NCBI GenBank assembly: GCA_021413975.1
Contig: JAIOPJ010000029.1
Location: forward strand, 62,001-126,000
Direction: 5' to 3'
Source of the DNA: Gemmatimonadota bacterium
Lineage (GTDB): Bacteria; Gemmatimonadota; Gemmatimonadetes; Gemmatimonadales; Gemmatimonadaceae
Length of the DNA stretch: 64,000 bases
Every line of letters begins with the position of its first letter. Position 1 is the stretch's first letter. A model generated the notes under the pieces. The model was not told the origin of the DNA. It was given only the letters and a program-made list of their open reading frames with translations, and made no database searches. Position numbers and translations under genes: made by a program. Positions 1 through 8,935 of this stretch are shown one piece after another.

Positions 1-2
1 TC

Positions 3-617
3 GCCGTGCCGACCGTGGCGGATCTCAAGGCCCGGCGCATGGAGCTCACCCAGGCGACGATCCGCGAGGTGATCCTCGTCGGCGACCTCGACATCTGGCG
101 CGGCGTGGTGGCGGCGCTCGCCGACGAGTTCGAGCTGATGGACATCGCGGCGGCGGCGATGAAGCATGGCGCGGCGGGCTCGGACGAGGTGAAGCAGGAG
201 GAGATCCCGACCTCGGCCTCGCCGCGCGAGAAGCACCCGGCGCGCGCGCGCGACGACGAGCGGTCGCTGAAGCGCGAGGACAAGACGGCGCGAGGCGCCG
301 CGGAGGCCGTGCGTCCGGCCGCGGGGCCGGCAGGCAAGACCCCGGCGGCCAAGCGCTCGGGCCCGAAGCCCGGGTGGGAATCCGCGAAGCTCTACGTGGG
401 CGCGGGCCGGAAGCTCAAGATCCGTCCGGGCGATCTCGTGGGCGCGATCACCAACGAGATGGGACTCGACTCGACGATGATCGGTGCGATCACCATCTGG
501 GACCGGCACTCGATCGTCGAAGTGCCGGAGTCGCTCGCGGACGACATCATCCGCACGCTCATGGCGACCTCGATCAAGGGGAAGCGCGTGCTGGTTCGGC
601 GCGACCGCGCGGGGTGA
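3..617 (+). CDS. DEAD-box RNA helicase, C-terminal part (5' end outside window)
   Basis: The reading frame is open at the left edge, so this is the tail of a longer gene; the GTG at position 6 is unlikely to be the true start. About 55 residues match the linker that follows the helicase core. A charged, Ala/Arg/Lys-rich spacer comes next, and the last 80 residues (from about 125) form a DbpA-type RNA-binding domain with the signature KLYVGAG and a basic end. In this family that RRM-like domain anchors the ATP-dependent helicase on structured RNA, in DbpA on 23S rRNA. A role in ribosome assembly or cold-stress RNA unwinding is inferred from the domain. The helicase motifs themselves cannot be seen here. 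Confidence 0.85.
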   Translation, partial: AVPTVADLKARRMELTQATIREVILVGDLDIWRGVVAALADEFELMDIAAAAMKHGAAGSDEVKQEEIPTSASPREKHPARARDDERSLKREDKTARGAAEAVRPAAGPAGKTPAAKRSGPKPGWESAKLYVGAGRKLKIRPGDLVGAITNEMGLDSTMIGAITIWDRHSIVEVPESLADDIIRTLMATSIKGKRVLVRRDRAG

Positions 618-669
618 CGGCGCGGGGTGACGGCGCGCTCGGTCGTGCGGAGCGTCGCGCCGCCGGCCG

Positions 670-1152
670 CTACGGCCTGAGCGACGCCCGCATGGGGCGC
701 TGCAGCACGACCATCATGAGCGAGTCATACGCGAGCGCATCGGCGGTGCCCTGCGCGAGCGGATTCCCGGCCGCCGTGCGCACCGCGACGGTGTGTGAAG
801 CGTCGCTCGCGATCACCGTGCCGAAGAGTCCCCCGGCGGCATCGGCCGGGATCTTGTTCCACGCGGCCGTCTTGAAGACGCGGACGACGATCAGCGGCTC
901 GTTGACGAGCGTCGAGTCGGCGCGCACGAAGCGGAAGGCGAGCTCGCGTTCGAGTCCGGCGGTCGTGGTCGTCACGCTGTCGCCCACGCGGTAGCGGCCC
1001 TGCCAGACGCTCGGCAAGTCGAGACCCACCCCACTCTGGGCGTCCGTGTACAGGTGGCCGCCCACGCGGGCGGGCGTCTCGGCGGCCTTCTCGCCACAGG
1101 CGACGGCAAGGGACGCGGCGAGAGCGAGGGTCAGGCGGACCAGGCGGGACAT
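670..1152 (-). CDS. Putative lipoprotein, unknown function
   Basis: A 160-residue protein starting MSRLVRL, with a basic n-region, a hydrophobic stretch and a Cys at residue 19 (LAVAC), so probably a lipoprotein. The frame extends further upstream, but the added residues do not look like a signal peptide, so I chose the start that places the lipobox correctly. The mature part is a mixed alpha/beta domain of about 135 residues (GVGLDLPSVW, VVRVFKTAAW) that I do not recognise. It is transcribed divergently from the ECF sigma gene across about 100 bp, which may hold promoters for both. No catalytic motif is visible. Confidence 0.7.
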   Translation of the reverse strand: MSRLVRLTLALAASLAVACGEKAAETPARVGGHLYTDAQSGVGLDLPSVWQGRYRVGDSVTTTTAGLERELAFRFVRADSTLVNEPLIVVRVFKTAAWNKIPADAAGGLFGTVIASDASHTVAVRTAAGNPLAQGTADALAYDSLMMVVLQRPMRASLRP

Positions 1153-1255
1153 CCAGCGGCTCCGGGCGGGGGAATGCCGTAGTGTAGTGGGCGCGGGCCC
1201 GCCGTGCGGCCCCCCAACGCTTTTCCGGACCCCTGTGTCCAACCCGGCATCACCG

Positions 1256-1840
1256 ATGACGACACCTGCCATCGCACTGCAAGCCCCGGACGCGGGGCCG
1301 GACGAACGGACGCTGATCTCCCGCACGGTCGCGGGCGATCGGCGCTCCGCCCGGACGCTCTATGACCGGCACGCCAAGCGCGTGCACCGGCTCGTGTTCC
1401 GCATCTGCGGCGACGAGGAGTTGGCGTGCGACCTGGTGCAGGACGTCTTCGTGCGGGCCTTCTCGCAACTCGCCGGCTTCCGTGGCGACTCGGCCTTCAC
1501 GACCTGGCTGCACCGGATCGCCGTGACCACCGCACTCAACCAGATGCGGAAGGTGAAGCGGATCCGGGCGCACGAGGAGGCGATGGGGGACGAGGACGTC
1601 CACGCGGCGCCGGCCCGCGAGGCGGATCCCGACCTGAAGGTCCGCCTGCACGCGGCGATCGACGCGCTGTCGGAGGGCCTGAGGATGACGGTGCTGTTGC
1701 ACGACCTCGAGGGCTACACGCATGCGGAGATCGGCACCATGCTCGGCGTGGCCGAAGGGACCAGCAAGGCACGGTTGTTCGAGGCACGCGCGAAGCTGCG
1801 CGTCGCGCTGAAGGACTTCGATGACTTCTTCAACGACTGA
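1256..1840 (+). CDS. ECF-family RNA polymerase sigma factor
   Basis: This 194-residue protein has the two-domain ECF architecture. Region 2 spans about residues 35-100, including the -10-recognition segment DLVQDVFVRAF and the TFTTWLHRIA-like core. Region 4 spans about 130-190, with the helix-turn-helix GYTHAEIGTMLGVAEGTSKARL. It directs RNA polymerase to a small regulon, usually for envelope or stress responses. ATG 1256 gives the usual ECF length; longer in-frame extensions would run back through the promoter region. It is followed after 10 bp by a single-pass membrane protein, the usual place for an anti-sigma partner, and then by two secreted HEAT-repeat proteins. Confidence 0.93.
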   Translation: MTTPAIALQAPDAGPDERTLISRTVAGDRRSARTLYDRHAKRVHRLVFRICGDEELACDLVQDVFVRAFSQLAGFRGDSAFTTWLHRIAVTTALNQMRKVKRIRAHEEAMGDEDVHAAPAREADPDLKVRLHAAIDALSEGLRMTVLLHDLEGYTHAEIGTMLGVAEGTSKARLFEARAKLRVALKDFDDFFND

Positions 1841-1850
1841 TGAAGGGTGA

Positions 1851-2576
1851 ATGATGAAGGATGAACGGTTGGACGACCTCCTGCGGGAGGCGAAGCAGAG
1901 CTACCGGGTGCCGCCCGAGGCACCGTTCGATGCCTTGTGGGAGCGGATCGAGCGCGAGTCGTTCGACGGGCCGCGCGCGCTGGTGCCGACGCACGGTGAC
2001 GCGGTGGTGCTCGACGGGGTGCGCCGCGATGCGCCGCGCCGCCGGGGCTGGCTCGCGCCGCTGGTCGGGATCGCGGCGACGTTGCTGGTGGGTTTCGGTC
2101 TGGGGCGTTTCACCGCCCCGACCGATGGTACCGCTGACGGGACCGACGTCTCACGGACCGTGATCGGTGCCGGCGGAGTCCTGACCGTCGATCGCATCGG
2201 ACAGGGCGCGTCGGCGAAGGAAGTCGCCGAGCCGTTGCAACGCGCGACCTACGAATACCTGGCGCGCGCCGTCGCCCTGCTCGATTCGCTCCCGCGCTCG
2301 GCGCAGGCCACCCCGCTGCGCAACGACGCACGCTTCGTCGCCGACGCGTCGCAGCTGCTGGGCACCACACGCTTGTTGCTCGACTCCCCCGCCGCTTCCG
2401 ACCCGCGCATGCGCGCCCTGTTCGAGGATCTCGAACTCGTGCTCGCGCAGGTCTCGCGTCTCCGCACGGCGCCCCGCGCCGACGAACTGACCTTCATCGC
2501 CGAAGCGATGGACGAACGCGCCGTGGTGCCGCGCCTGCGCACCGTGACCGCCTCGTACACCGCGTCCGGATACTGA
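1851..2576 (+). CDS. Single-pass membrane protein, putative anti-sigma factor
   Basis: A 241-residue protein with an acidic/basic cytoplasmic N-terminus (DERLDDLLREA) of about 65 residues, one transmembrane helix at about 67-85 (LVGIAATLLVGFGLG), and a helical periplasmic domain of about 150 residues. Its position directly after an ECF sigma gene and its topology suggest an anti-sigma factor that holds the sigma at the membrane. No HxxxCxxC zinc anti-sigma motif is visible, so it belongs to a different class or has another function. Two ATGs lie back to back (1851, 1854); the second is equally possible. The start region is made of a GATGAAGG-type repeat related to the hairpins near 17.8 and 19.5 kb. 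Confidence 0.7.
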   Translation: MMKDERLDDLLREAKQSYRVPPEAPFDALWERIERESFDGPRALVPTHGDAVVLDGVRRDAPRRRGWLAPLVGIAATLLVGFGLGRFTAPTDGTADGTDVSRTVIGAGGVLTVDRIGQGASAKEVAEPLQRATYEYLARAVALLDSLPRSAQATPLRNDARFVADASQLLGTTRLLLDSPAASDPRMRALFEDLELVLAQVSRLRTAPRADELTFIAEAMDERAVVPRLRTVTASYTASGY

Positions 2577-2583
2577 GGACCCA

Positions 2584-4362
2584 ATGCTCAATCGATCCGT
2601 GCTCTCCGCCCTGATCCTCCTGCCGGCGTCCCTGGCCGGCGCACAGCAATCCGCTGCATCGCCGGCGCCCGCCAGGGCGAGCGCCGAAGCGCGAGCGACC
2701 GTCGAAGCGAGAACGGCCGTCGAGACACGCGCCGCCGCGGTCGCACGCGGTCAGGTCGCGTCGTCACCGATGATCGCCGGCTTCGAGCCGGCGCGCGCGG
2801 AGTGGAGTGCGCGCTTCCCCCAGGACCCCGCCGACTCCGTCTATCGCGAAGCGCGCTCGCAACTCAACCGCGGCGAGTGGCGCCGCGCCTCGACGCTCTT
2901 CGGCCAGGTGGCGCAGCGGCAGCCCGCGTCGGCCTATGCGGCCGACGCGCTGTATTGGCAGGCCTTCGCGCTCTACCGGATCGGTGGCGTGACCGAGCTC
3001 CGCGAGGCGCTCGCCGCACTCGACTCGCGCAAGAGCCGCTTCCCCCGCGCCGGCAACAGCGACGAGGCGGAGACGCTCACCACGCGGGTCAGCGGCGCGC
3101 TCGCGGCGCGCGGCGACGCCTCGGCACAGGGCCGCGTGCGCGCCTCGGCCTCCGGTGCGGCGACGAGCTGCGACAGCGAGGAGCTCTCGGTGCGCGCGTC
3201 AGCGCTCAGCGTGCTCATGCGCAACAACCCCGACCAGGCGATGCCGATCGCGACCAAGGTGCTCGAGCGTCGCGACGAGTGCTCCGTCTCGCTGCGCCGC
3301 AACGCGGTCATGATGGTCGGCAACACCGGCGACGCGGCCTCGCGCGCCAAGCTGCTCGACGTCGCGAAGACCGACCCTTCGCCCTCGGTGCGTTCGGAAG
3401 CGGTGGGCTACCTCGGCAAGAGCGGCGAGGAGGTCGTGCCGATGCTCGAGTCGGTGATCCGCTCCGACAGCTCCGAGAACGTGCAGCGCTCGGCGGTGCG
3501 TGCGCTCGGTGCCAACCAGACGCCCAAGGCGCGCGCGGCGATCCGCGCGCTCGTGGAGCGCTCGAGCGCGCCGGAGCGGTTGCGGCTCGAGGCACTGTCG
3601 ACGTTCGACCGGGGCGCAGCACAGCTCTATTCGAACTTCTGCGGCGGAGGGGAGTCCTGCTTCAACGTCACCGGCACCTTCGGGTCGGCCGAACAGCGCT
3701 TCGCAGAACTCCGCGGCGCCATGGCCGGGACCGCGCCGACGCCGCCGGCCGCGCCTCGTCCCGCTCCGATGCCAGCCGTGGCGCCTGTGGCGCCTACGCC
3801 GCCCGTGCCGCCGGTCGCGAGCGTCGGCGGGTTCAGCAGCGCCGGCAGCGGCCAGAGCGCCGCTTACAACGCATACGCGGTGGACGCGAGCGCCTACACC
3901 TTCTCGCGCTCGGGTGACGACACACCCGAGCGCCGCATCTCACCCGAGGACGCGGCCTGGCTGCGTGGGGTCTACCCGCGCCTCGAGACCACGCGCCTCA
4001 AGTCCTCCGCGGCCTCCGTCCTCACGCGCGCCGCGGACGAGCCGACGAACACCTGGCTCATGGCACTCGTGCAGCGCGACGAGGAGCCGTCGGAAGTGCG
4101 CAGCGCGATCCTCGCCCGCCTCGGTCGTGATCTCCCGATCGCCAATCTCAGCAGGCTCTATGACACCGGGTCGAGCCGCACGCTGCGTCAGCAGGTGATG
4201 CAGGTGCTCGGCGCACGCACCGAGCCGGAGGCGACCGACAAGCTCATCGAGATCGCCCGCACGGGCACCGACCCGCAACTGCGGCAGTCGGCCATCTCGG
4301 CGCTCAGCCGCAAGAAGGACCCGCGCACCATGCAGCTGCTGCTCGAGCTCATCGACCGGTGA
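2584..4362 (+). CDS. Secreted HEAT-repeat protein with TPR-like N-terminal region
   Basis: Starts with a cleavable signal peptide (cut after about residue 20, SLAGA/QQ), so it acts in the periplasm or outside. After an Ala/Arg-rich stretch comes a tetratricopeptide-like unit (about 80-135, EWRRASTLFGQVA). A first HEAT block follows (about 215-330), then a Pro/Ala linker near 380-410, and a second HEAT block to residue 592. HEAT solenoids bind other proteins; no catalytic motif is seen. It begins 7 bp after the membrane partner of the ECF sigma and overlaps the next HEAT gene by 4 bp, so it is almost certainly part of the sigma operon. A scaffold or sensor role in the periplasm is inferred. 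Confidence 0.8.
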   Translation: MLNRSVLSALILLPASLAGAQQSAASPAPARASAEARATVEARTAVETRAAAVARGQVASSPMIAGFEPARAEWSARFPQDPADSVYREARSQLNRGEWRRASTLFGQVAQRQPASAYAADALYWQAFALYRIGGVTELREALAALDSRKSRFPRAGNSDEAETLTTRVSGALAARGDASAQGRVRASASGAATSCDSEELSVRASALSVLMRNNPDQAMPIATKVLERRDECSVSLRRNAVMMVGNTGDAASRAKLLDVAKTDPSPSVRSEAVGYLGKSGEEVVPMLESVIRSDSSENVQRSAVRALGANQTPKARAAIRALVERSSAPERLRLEALSTFDRGAAQLYSNFCGGGESCFNVTGTFGSAEQRFAELRGAMAGTAPTPPAAPRPAPMPAVAPVAPTPPVPPVASVGGFSSAGSGQSAAYNAYAVDASAYTFSRSGDDTPERRISPEDAAWLRGVYPRLETTRLKSSAASVLTRAADEPTNTWLMALVQRDEEPSEVRSAILARLGRDLPIANLSRLYDTGSSRTLRQQVMQVLGARTEPEATDKLIEIARTGTDPQLRQSAISALSRKKDPRTMQLLLELIDR

Positions 4363-5354
4363 ACGCGCGCACGCTCCTGCTCGGTGCGGTCGCACTGGGC
4401 ATCACGGGGGTGGCCACGGTGCGCGCGCAGGGCACCGCGCTCGACCGGCGCGTGAGCGCCGTGGCCGACGGTGCGGTGGAGCTGCACTTCGCCGCGCGCG
4501 AGGACGCCTGCGGCGACGGGGCGCATTGGTACCGGATCGGGGACGACGCCTGGTTCGGGTCGTTCCTCGGCTCGGACGACGGCAATGCGCGCACGGTCTG
4601 CGCCGAGGGCCCGGTCCGCGTACGCATCGCGCTCGCGCAGCGCGAGATCGTGCGGATCGCGACCTATGTGGGACCGCTGCAGCGTGGCGAGGACGCGACA
4701 GACCTGGGGGAGGTCCCCGCGGCGGAAGCATCCGCCTGGTTGCTCACGCTCGCCGCGCGCCTGGACGGGCGCCCGGCGCGCGACGCGATCCAACCCGCCC
4801 TTCTCGCGAAGGAGGGCGGACCGGTCGCGGCGCTCCAGGGCGTGGCACGCAACGAGGACCGCTCGCACGACACGCGCCGCGCGGCTCTGAGTGCGCTGCC
4901 GCGTGTCGCCGGTTCCGCCGGTGTGGCGCCGCTGGTCGCGTTCGCCACGCAGGCGACCGATCCCTGGCTCGCGCGCGAGGCGCTGCGCGTGATCGCCCGC
5001 AGCGGCGACCCGCGTGCGCGCGCGCAACTGCGCACGGTCGCGCAGGACGCCAAGGCCGAGGAATCGTTGCGATTGATCGCGATCAGTGGTGTCGGCAACG
5101 AGTTCGCGACAGCCGCCGACGGTGCGCTGCTGCGAGGGCTCTACCGCGAGATGGAGACCGAGCGCGCGCGAGGCGCCGTGCTCAACGCGGTGGCCAACGT
5201 AGGAGGCAAGGCAGGCGCCGAGTGGCTGCTCGCGATCGCCCGCAACGGCGACGAGAGTCCCTCGTTGCGCCGCAGCGCGGTCCAGGCGCTCGAGCGGATC
5301 GATTCGCCTGAGGCGATCAACGGTTTGATCACGCTCGCGCTGCCGCGGCCATAG
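4359..5354 (+). CDS. Secreted HEAT-repeat protein
   Basis: A 331-residue protein that starts at a GTG overlapping the stop codon of the preceding HEAT gene (GTGA), so translation is coupled. The signal peptide ends near residue 24 (VRAQ). Residues 30-125 form a beta-rich domain with two Cys (DACGDGAHW and VCAEG) that could form a disulfide. Residues 150-331 are HEAT-like repeats (LRRSAVQALERIDSPEA at the end). It is the last gene of the ECF sigma / membrane partner / HEAT / HEAT operon. Function is unknown. The paired secreted solenoids suggest they act together, perhaps in sensing or complex assembly in the periplasm. Confidence 0.78.
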   Translation: MNARTLLLGAVALGITGVATVRAQGTALDRRVSAVADGAVELHFAAREDACGDGAHWYRIGDDAWFGSFLGSDDGNARTVCAEGPVRVRIALAQREIVRIATYVGPLQRGEDATDLGEVPAAEASAWLLTLAARLDGRPARDAIQPALLAKEGGPVAALQGVARNEDRSHDTRRAALSALPRVAGSAGVAPLVAFATQATDPWLAREALRVIARSGDPRARAQLRTVAQDAKAEESLRLIAISGVGNEFATAADGALLRGLYREMETERARGAVLNAVANVGGKAGAEWLLAIARNGDESPSLRRSAVQALERIDSPEAINGLITLALPRP

Positions 5355-5427
5355 GCCGCACGCGTCCGCGCTGTGGGTCGCTGTGGTCGTTGAGGGTCGT
5401 TCCGGATCGGTGTTCGCCGGCGCCGTC

Positions 5428-5898
5428 TCAGTGCCGCGCGAACACCGACGTCCGTCCCTGTGCCGTGAACGCGATCACGTCGTACTTCTGGTAGCCCGAC
5501 ACCGGCCCCTGTTCCATGCCCGGTGCACCGATCGGCATGCCCGGCACCGCGATGCCGCGGATCGCCGGCTTCTCGGTGAGCATCCGCTTCACGTCGGCGG
5601 CGGGCACGTGGCCCTCGATGAGGTAGTTGCCCACCACGACGGTGTGGCACGACTGGAGTGACGACGGCACGCCCAGCTCGCGCTTCACGTTGGGCAGGTC
5701 CTCGGTGTCGATGGTCTTCACCGTGAAGCCGCTGGTGCGCGCATGCTCCACCCAGTTGTGGCAGCAGCCGCAGGAGGCGCTCTTGTAGACGGTCATCGGC
5801 GGCAGCGGCGCGGTGCGCGCGGCGGCCGCGAAGCGCGGCAGCGCAGCGACCGCGGCACCGGCAGCGAGCGCGCTGCGCATGAACGATCGGCGATCCAT
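5428..5898 (-). CDS. DUF411 family metal-binding protein, Tat-type signal
   Basis: The 156-residue protein begins MDRRSFMR, a twin-arginine-like signal, followed by an Ala-rich hydrophobic stretch. The mature part has the DUF411 fold: a thioredoxin-like start with C43, C45 and C46 (SCGCCHNW), a further Cys in LQSCHTVV, and the typical GIAVPGMPIGAPGME loop. Family members often sit near copper-resistance genes and are thought to bind metal; here that is inference. I chose ATG 5898 because a perfect AAGGAGG lies 7 bp upstream; the ATG six bases earlier is too close to it. It follows the M20 peptidase gene by about 12 bp and is likely co-transcribed with it. Confidence 0.88.
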   Translation of the reverse strand: MDRRSFMRSALAAGAAVAALPRFAAAARTAPLPPMTVYKSASCGCCHNWVEHARTSGFTVKTIDTEDLPNVKRELGVPSSLQSCHTVVVGNYLIEGHVPAADVKRMLTEKPAIRGIAVPGMPIGAPGMEQGPVSGYQKYDVIAFTAQGRTSVFARH

Positions 5899-5910
5899 GG
5901 TCATTCCTCC

Positions 5911-7209
5911 TTAGCGCGCCACGCCCGCGAGCGCGGCGACGATGAGCAGTGCGAGCTGCGGGCCCTTGTACGAGTCGGGCAGCTCCCGGTAGGCCTCCTC
6001 GGTGCCATGCGCCCCGGTGCTGGCGCCGCCGCCGTTGATGGTGATCGCGGGGATCCCCATCGCGATCGGCAGGTTGGCGTCGGTGCTCGAGGCGACCGTC
6101 GCCGGGAGCCAGCCGAGTGCCTCCACCGCGGCCCACGCGGTGCGTACGATTGGCGCGTCGTCGGACTGGCCGCCGGTGGGACGGATGCCGATGGTGTCGA
6201 ACCTCACCGTGATGCCGGCGCGCGAGTTGGGCCAGCGCGCGCGTTCGGCGGCGGCGCCCGCATCGATCGCCGCGCGGATCCTCCCGTCGATCGCCGCGAG
6301 CTCGGTCGCCGACTCCGAGCGCATGTCGACCTCCATCTGCGCGAGGGGCGTGATGGTGTTCACGCTCGTGCCGCCGCGCACGATCCCCACATTGAACGTC
6401 ACCTTCGGCCGCGTCGGCACCTGGATGTCGGCGATGTTGGCGATCGCGCGTCCCATCGCGTGCATCGGGTTGGCCATGCCGAAGGCGCCGTAGCTGTGCC
6501 CGCCCGGACCCTCGAACGAGACGAGGTACCGGTGGCTGCCCACCGCGCGCGAGGTGATCGCGCCGCCGCCGGCACCGTCGACCGAGATGAAGTAGTCGAT
6601 CTTGCCCGGGAACTCCTTGGTGAAGAGGTGCCGCACCCCGCGCAGGTTGCCCGGGCCCTCTTCGCCGACATTGCCGACCAGGATCAGCCGACCCTTCGGC
6701 TCCAGCCTCTGCTCCTTGAGCACCTTGGCCAGCGTGAGCACCACGGCGAGCCCGCGGCAATCGTCGCCGATGCCGGGGCCGGCGATGCGATCACCGGTGC
6801 GCGTGGTGCGCACTTCAGTCCCCTCGGGGAAGACGGTGTCGAGATGGCCCGAGATCAGCACCGTGGGGCCATCACCACGGCCGATCTCGGCGATCACGTT
6901 CCCTTCGCTGTCGATGCGCGTATCCGCGTAGCCGAACCCGATCATCCGGCGCCGGAACTCCTCGGCGCGCGCCTGTTCCTTGAACGGCGGCGCGGGGATC
7001 TCGCAGATCGAGACCTGCTGGTCGAGCGTCCACGCCTGCAGCGGCGCCATGGCGTCCATCGCGCGGCGCACGGAGGGGTCGGTGAGCGGGATCGGCATCC
7101 CCTGCGCGCCGAGCATGAGGGGTGCCAAGAGGCCGACGGCACCGAGGAGGCGCGCGGTGCCGGAAGAACGGCCGGCCGAAGGGCTGTGGCGGAGGGCGGT
7201 CGGGTGCAT
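5911..7209 (-). CDS. Secreted M20-family metallopeptidase (PepT-like)
   Basis: A 432-residue zinc peptidase with an N-terminal signal segment ending near GAQG. The metal-site motifs appear in order: SGHLDTVFP (His, Asp), GIGDDCRG (bridging Asp), NVGEEGPG (general-base Glu-Glu), SVDGAGGG (Asp) and GAHGTEEAYRE (His) near the C-terminus. A dimerisation domain with FEGPGGHSYG lies in the middle. This pattern fits tripeptidase-T-like or CPG2-like exopeptidases, so peptide trimming in the periplasm is likely. The start is at ATG 7209; a longer version from 7236 would run into the divergent acyl-CoA ligase. Only 25 bp separate the two divergent start codons. Confidence 0.88.
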   Translation of the reverse strand: MHPTALRHSPSAGRSSGTARLLGAVGLLAPLMLGAQGMPIPLTDPSVRRAMDAMAPLQAWTLDQQVSICEIPAPPFKEQARAEEFRRRMIGFGYADTRIDSEGNVIAEIGRGDGPTVLISGHLDTVFPEGTEVRTTRTGDRIAGPGIGDDCRGLAVVLTLAKVLKEQRLEPKGRLILVGNVGEEGPGNLRGVRHLFTKEFPGKIDYFISVDGAGGGAITSRAVGSHRYLVSFEGPGGHSYGAFGMANPMHAMGRAIANIADIQVPTRPKVTFNVGIVRGGTSVNTITPLAQMEVDMRSESATELAAIDGRIRAAIDAGAAAERARWPNSRAGITVRFDTIGIRPTGGQSDDAPIVRTAWAAVEALGWLPATVASSTDANLPIAMGIPAITINGGGASTGAHGTEEAYRELPDSYKGPQLALLIVAALAGVAR

Positions 7210-7234
7210 ATTCGGAATGTACCCCGACCCCACC

Positions 7235-8935
7235 ATGACGGACCATCCCTGGCTCAGCCAATACGACGCCGGCGTCCCCGCGACGCTCGAGCCCTATCCG
7301 GCGCGGATCCTCTTGGACTACATCGACGATGCGGTCGGGGCTCGCCCCGACGCGCCGGCGCTCCTGTTCAAGGGCGCGACGATGTCGTACCGCGAGCTCC
7401 AGACGGCGAGCGATGCCTTCGCGAGCGCCCTCGCCGCCCTCGGCGTGCGGGCCGGCGAACGCGTCGCGGTGGTCCTCCCGAACTGCCCGCAGTTCTTCAT
7501 CGTGGAGCTCGCGGTCTGGAAGCTCGGCGCGGTGCTGGTGCCGCTGAATCCGATCTACTCGGTCGAGGAGCTCGAAGGACCGGTGCGGACCACCGGCGCG
7601 CGCGTGGTCGTGACGCTCTCGACCTTCTACGAGCGGATCAAGGAGGTGCAGAAGCGCACCGGGTTCCAGCACGTCGTGGTGACGAGCATCAAGGAATACC
7701 TGCCGCCGCTCCTGCGCTTCCTCTTCACGGTGGCGCTCGAGAAGAAGGGCGGCCACCGCGTCACCACGCGCGACGGTGACGCCACGTTACCGCAGTTGCT
7801 CAAGGCGCACCGCGGCCGCCGACCCACCGTGAAGCGCCCCGGGCCCGACGACGACGCCCTGCTGCTCATGAGCGGTGGCACCACGGGCACCCCCAAGGCG
7901 GTGCGCATCCATCATGGCGGCCTCATCCGGACGGGGCTGCAGGTGCGCGCCTGGCTGCACAACGTCCTCCCCGAGTGGGAGGGGAACTACTGCCTGCCGT
8001 TGCCGATGTTCCACTCGTACGGTGCGGTCGGCGTGCAATCGGTCTGCTTCATCGGGCACAACCCGATCGGGCTCGTGCCCAATCCGCGCGATCTCGATGA
8101 CCTGGTGAAGACCATCGAGCGTACCAGGCCGGCGGTCTTCTGCGGCGTGCCGACGCTCTACAATGCGCTCGTCAACCACCCGCGGGTGGCGAGCGGCCAG
8201 GCGAGCTTCGCCTCCATCAAGGCCTGCGTCTCCGGTGCGGCGCCGCTCATGGAGGAGACCCACAAGCGATTCACGCAGATCACCGGCGCGCGCGTGATCG
8301 AGGGATACGCCCTCACGGAGTCGCTGCTCGCGGCGACGGTCTGGCCGCTCGGGGGCAAGCAGAAGATCGGCTCGGTCGGCGTGCCGTTGCCCGACTGCGA
8401 GGTGCGGATCGTCAGTGCCGACGATCCCACCGAACCGATGCCCACCGGCGAGGTCGGGGAGATCCTGCTCACCGGTCCGCAGATCATGCGCGGCTACTTC
8501 AACGCGCCCGACACCACCGACCCGATCCTCCACGCCGCCCCCGACGGACGGATGTGGCTCCACACCGCCGACTTGGGCTATCTCGACGCCGACGGCTTCC
8601 TCTTCGTCGTCGATCGCAAGAAGGACCTGATCAAGATGGGGGGCATGCAGGTCTGGCCGCGCGAGATCGAGGAGGCGCTCTCCAAGCATCCCGCGGTGGT
8701 TGAGGTCGGCGTGCGCGGCTTCCCCGATGCGGCGCGCGGCGAGGTGGCCGTCGCCTTCGTGGTTCGGCGCATCGGGCACACGGTCACGACCGCCGACCTG
8801 CGCACCTGGTGCAAGGAGCATCTCGCGCCCTACAAGGTGCCGGCGCGCGTGGTGTTCAAGGATGAGCTGCCCAAGTCGATGGTGGGGAAGGTCCTGCGGC
8901 GACTCCTCGCCGAGGATCCGGCGCCCGTCGCATGA
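7235..8935 (+). CDS. Long-chain-fatty-acid--CoA ligase (AMP-binding enzyme)
   Basis: A 566-residue cytoplasmic enzyme of the acyl-adenylate-forming family. It has the P-loop motif MSGGTTGTPKA (about 212-222), GYALTES, the adenylate-binding block HTADLGYLDADG, the hinge VVDRKKDLIKMGG, and the C-terminal catalytic lysine in KSMVGKVLRR. These are the signature steps for activating a fatty acid with ATP and then transferring it to CoA. The N-terminus HPWLSQYDAGVP matches FadD-like enzymes, which supports ATG 7235 (7217 is an alternative). It overlaps the following phosphodiesterase gene by 4 bp (ATGA). Long-chain substrate is a family inference; a medium-chain or hydroxy acid cannot be excluded. 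Confidence 0.92.
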   Translation: MTDHPWLSQYDAGVPATLEPYPARILLDYIDDAVGARPDAPALLFKGATMSYRELQTASDAFASALAALGVRAGERVAVVLPNCPQFFIVELAVWKLGAVLVPLNPIYSVEELEGPVRTTGARVVVTLSTFYERIKEVQKRTGFQHVVVTSIKEYLPPLLRFLFTVALEKKGGHRVTTRDGDATLPQLLKAHRGRRPTVKRPGPDDDALLLMSGGTTGTPKAVRIHHGGLIRTGLQVRAWLHNVLPEWEGNYCLPLPMFHSYGAVGVQSVCFIGHNPIGLVPNPRDLDDLVKTIERTRPAVFCGVPTLYNALVNHPRVASGQASFASIKACVSGAAPLMEETHKRFTQITGARVIEGYALTESLLAATVWPLGGKQKIGSVGVPLPDCEVRIVSADDPTEPMPTGEVGEILLTGPQIMRGYFNAPDTTDPILHAAPDGRMWLHTADLGYLDADGFLFVVDRKKDLIKMGGMQVWPREIEEALSKHPAVVEVGVRGFPDAARGEVAVAFVVRRIGHTVTTADLRTWCKEHLAPYKVPARVVFKDELPKSMVGKVLRRLLAEDPAPVA

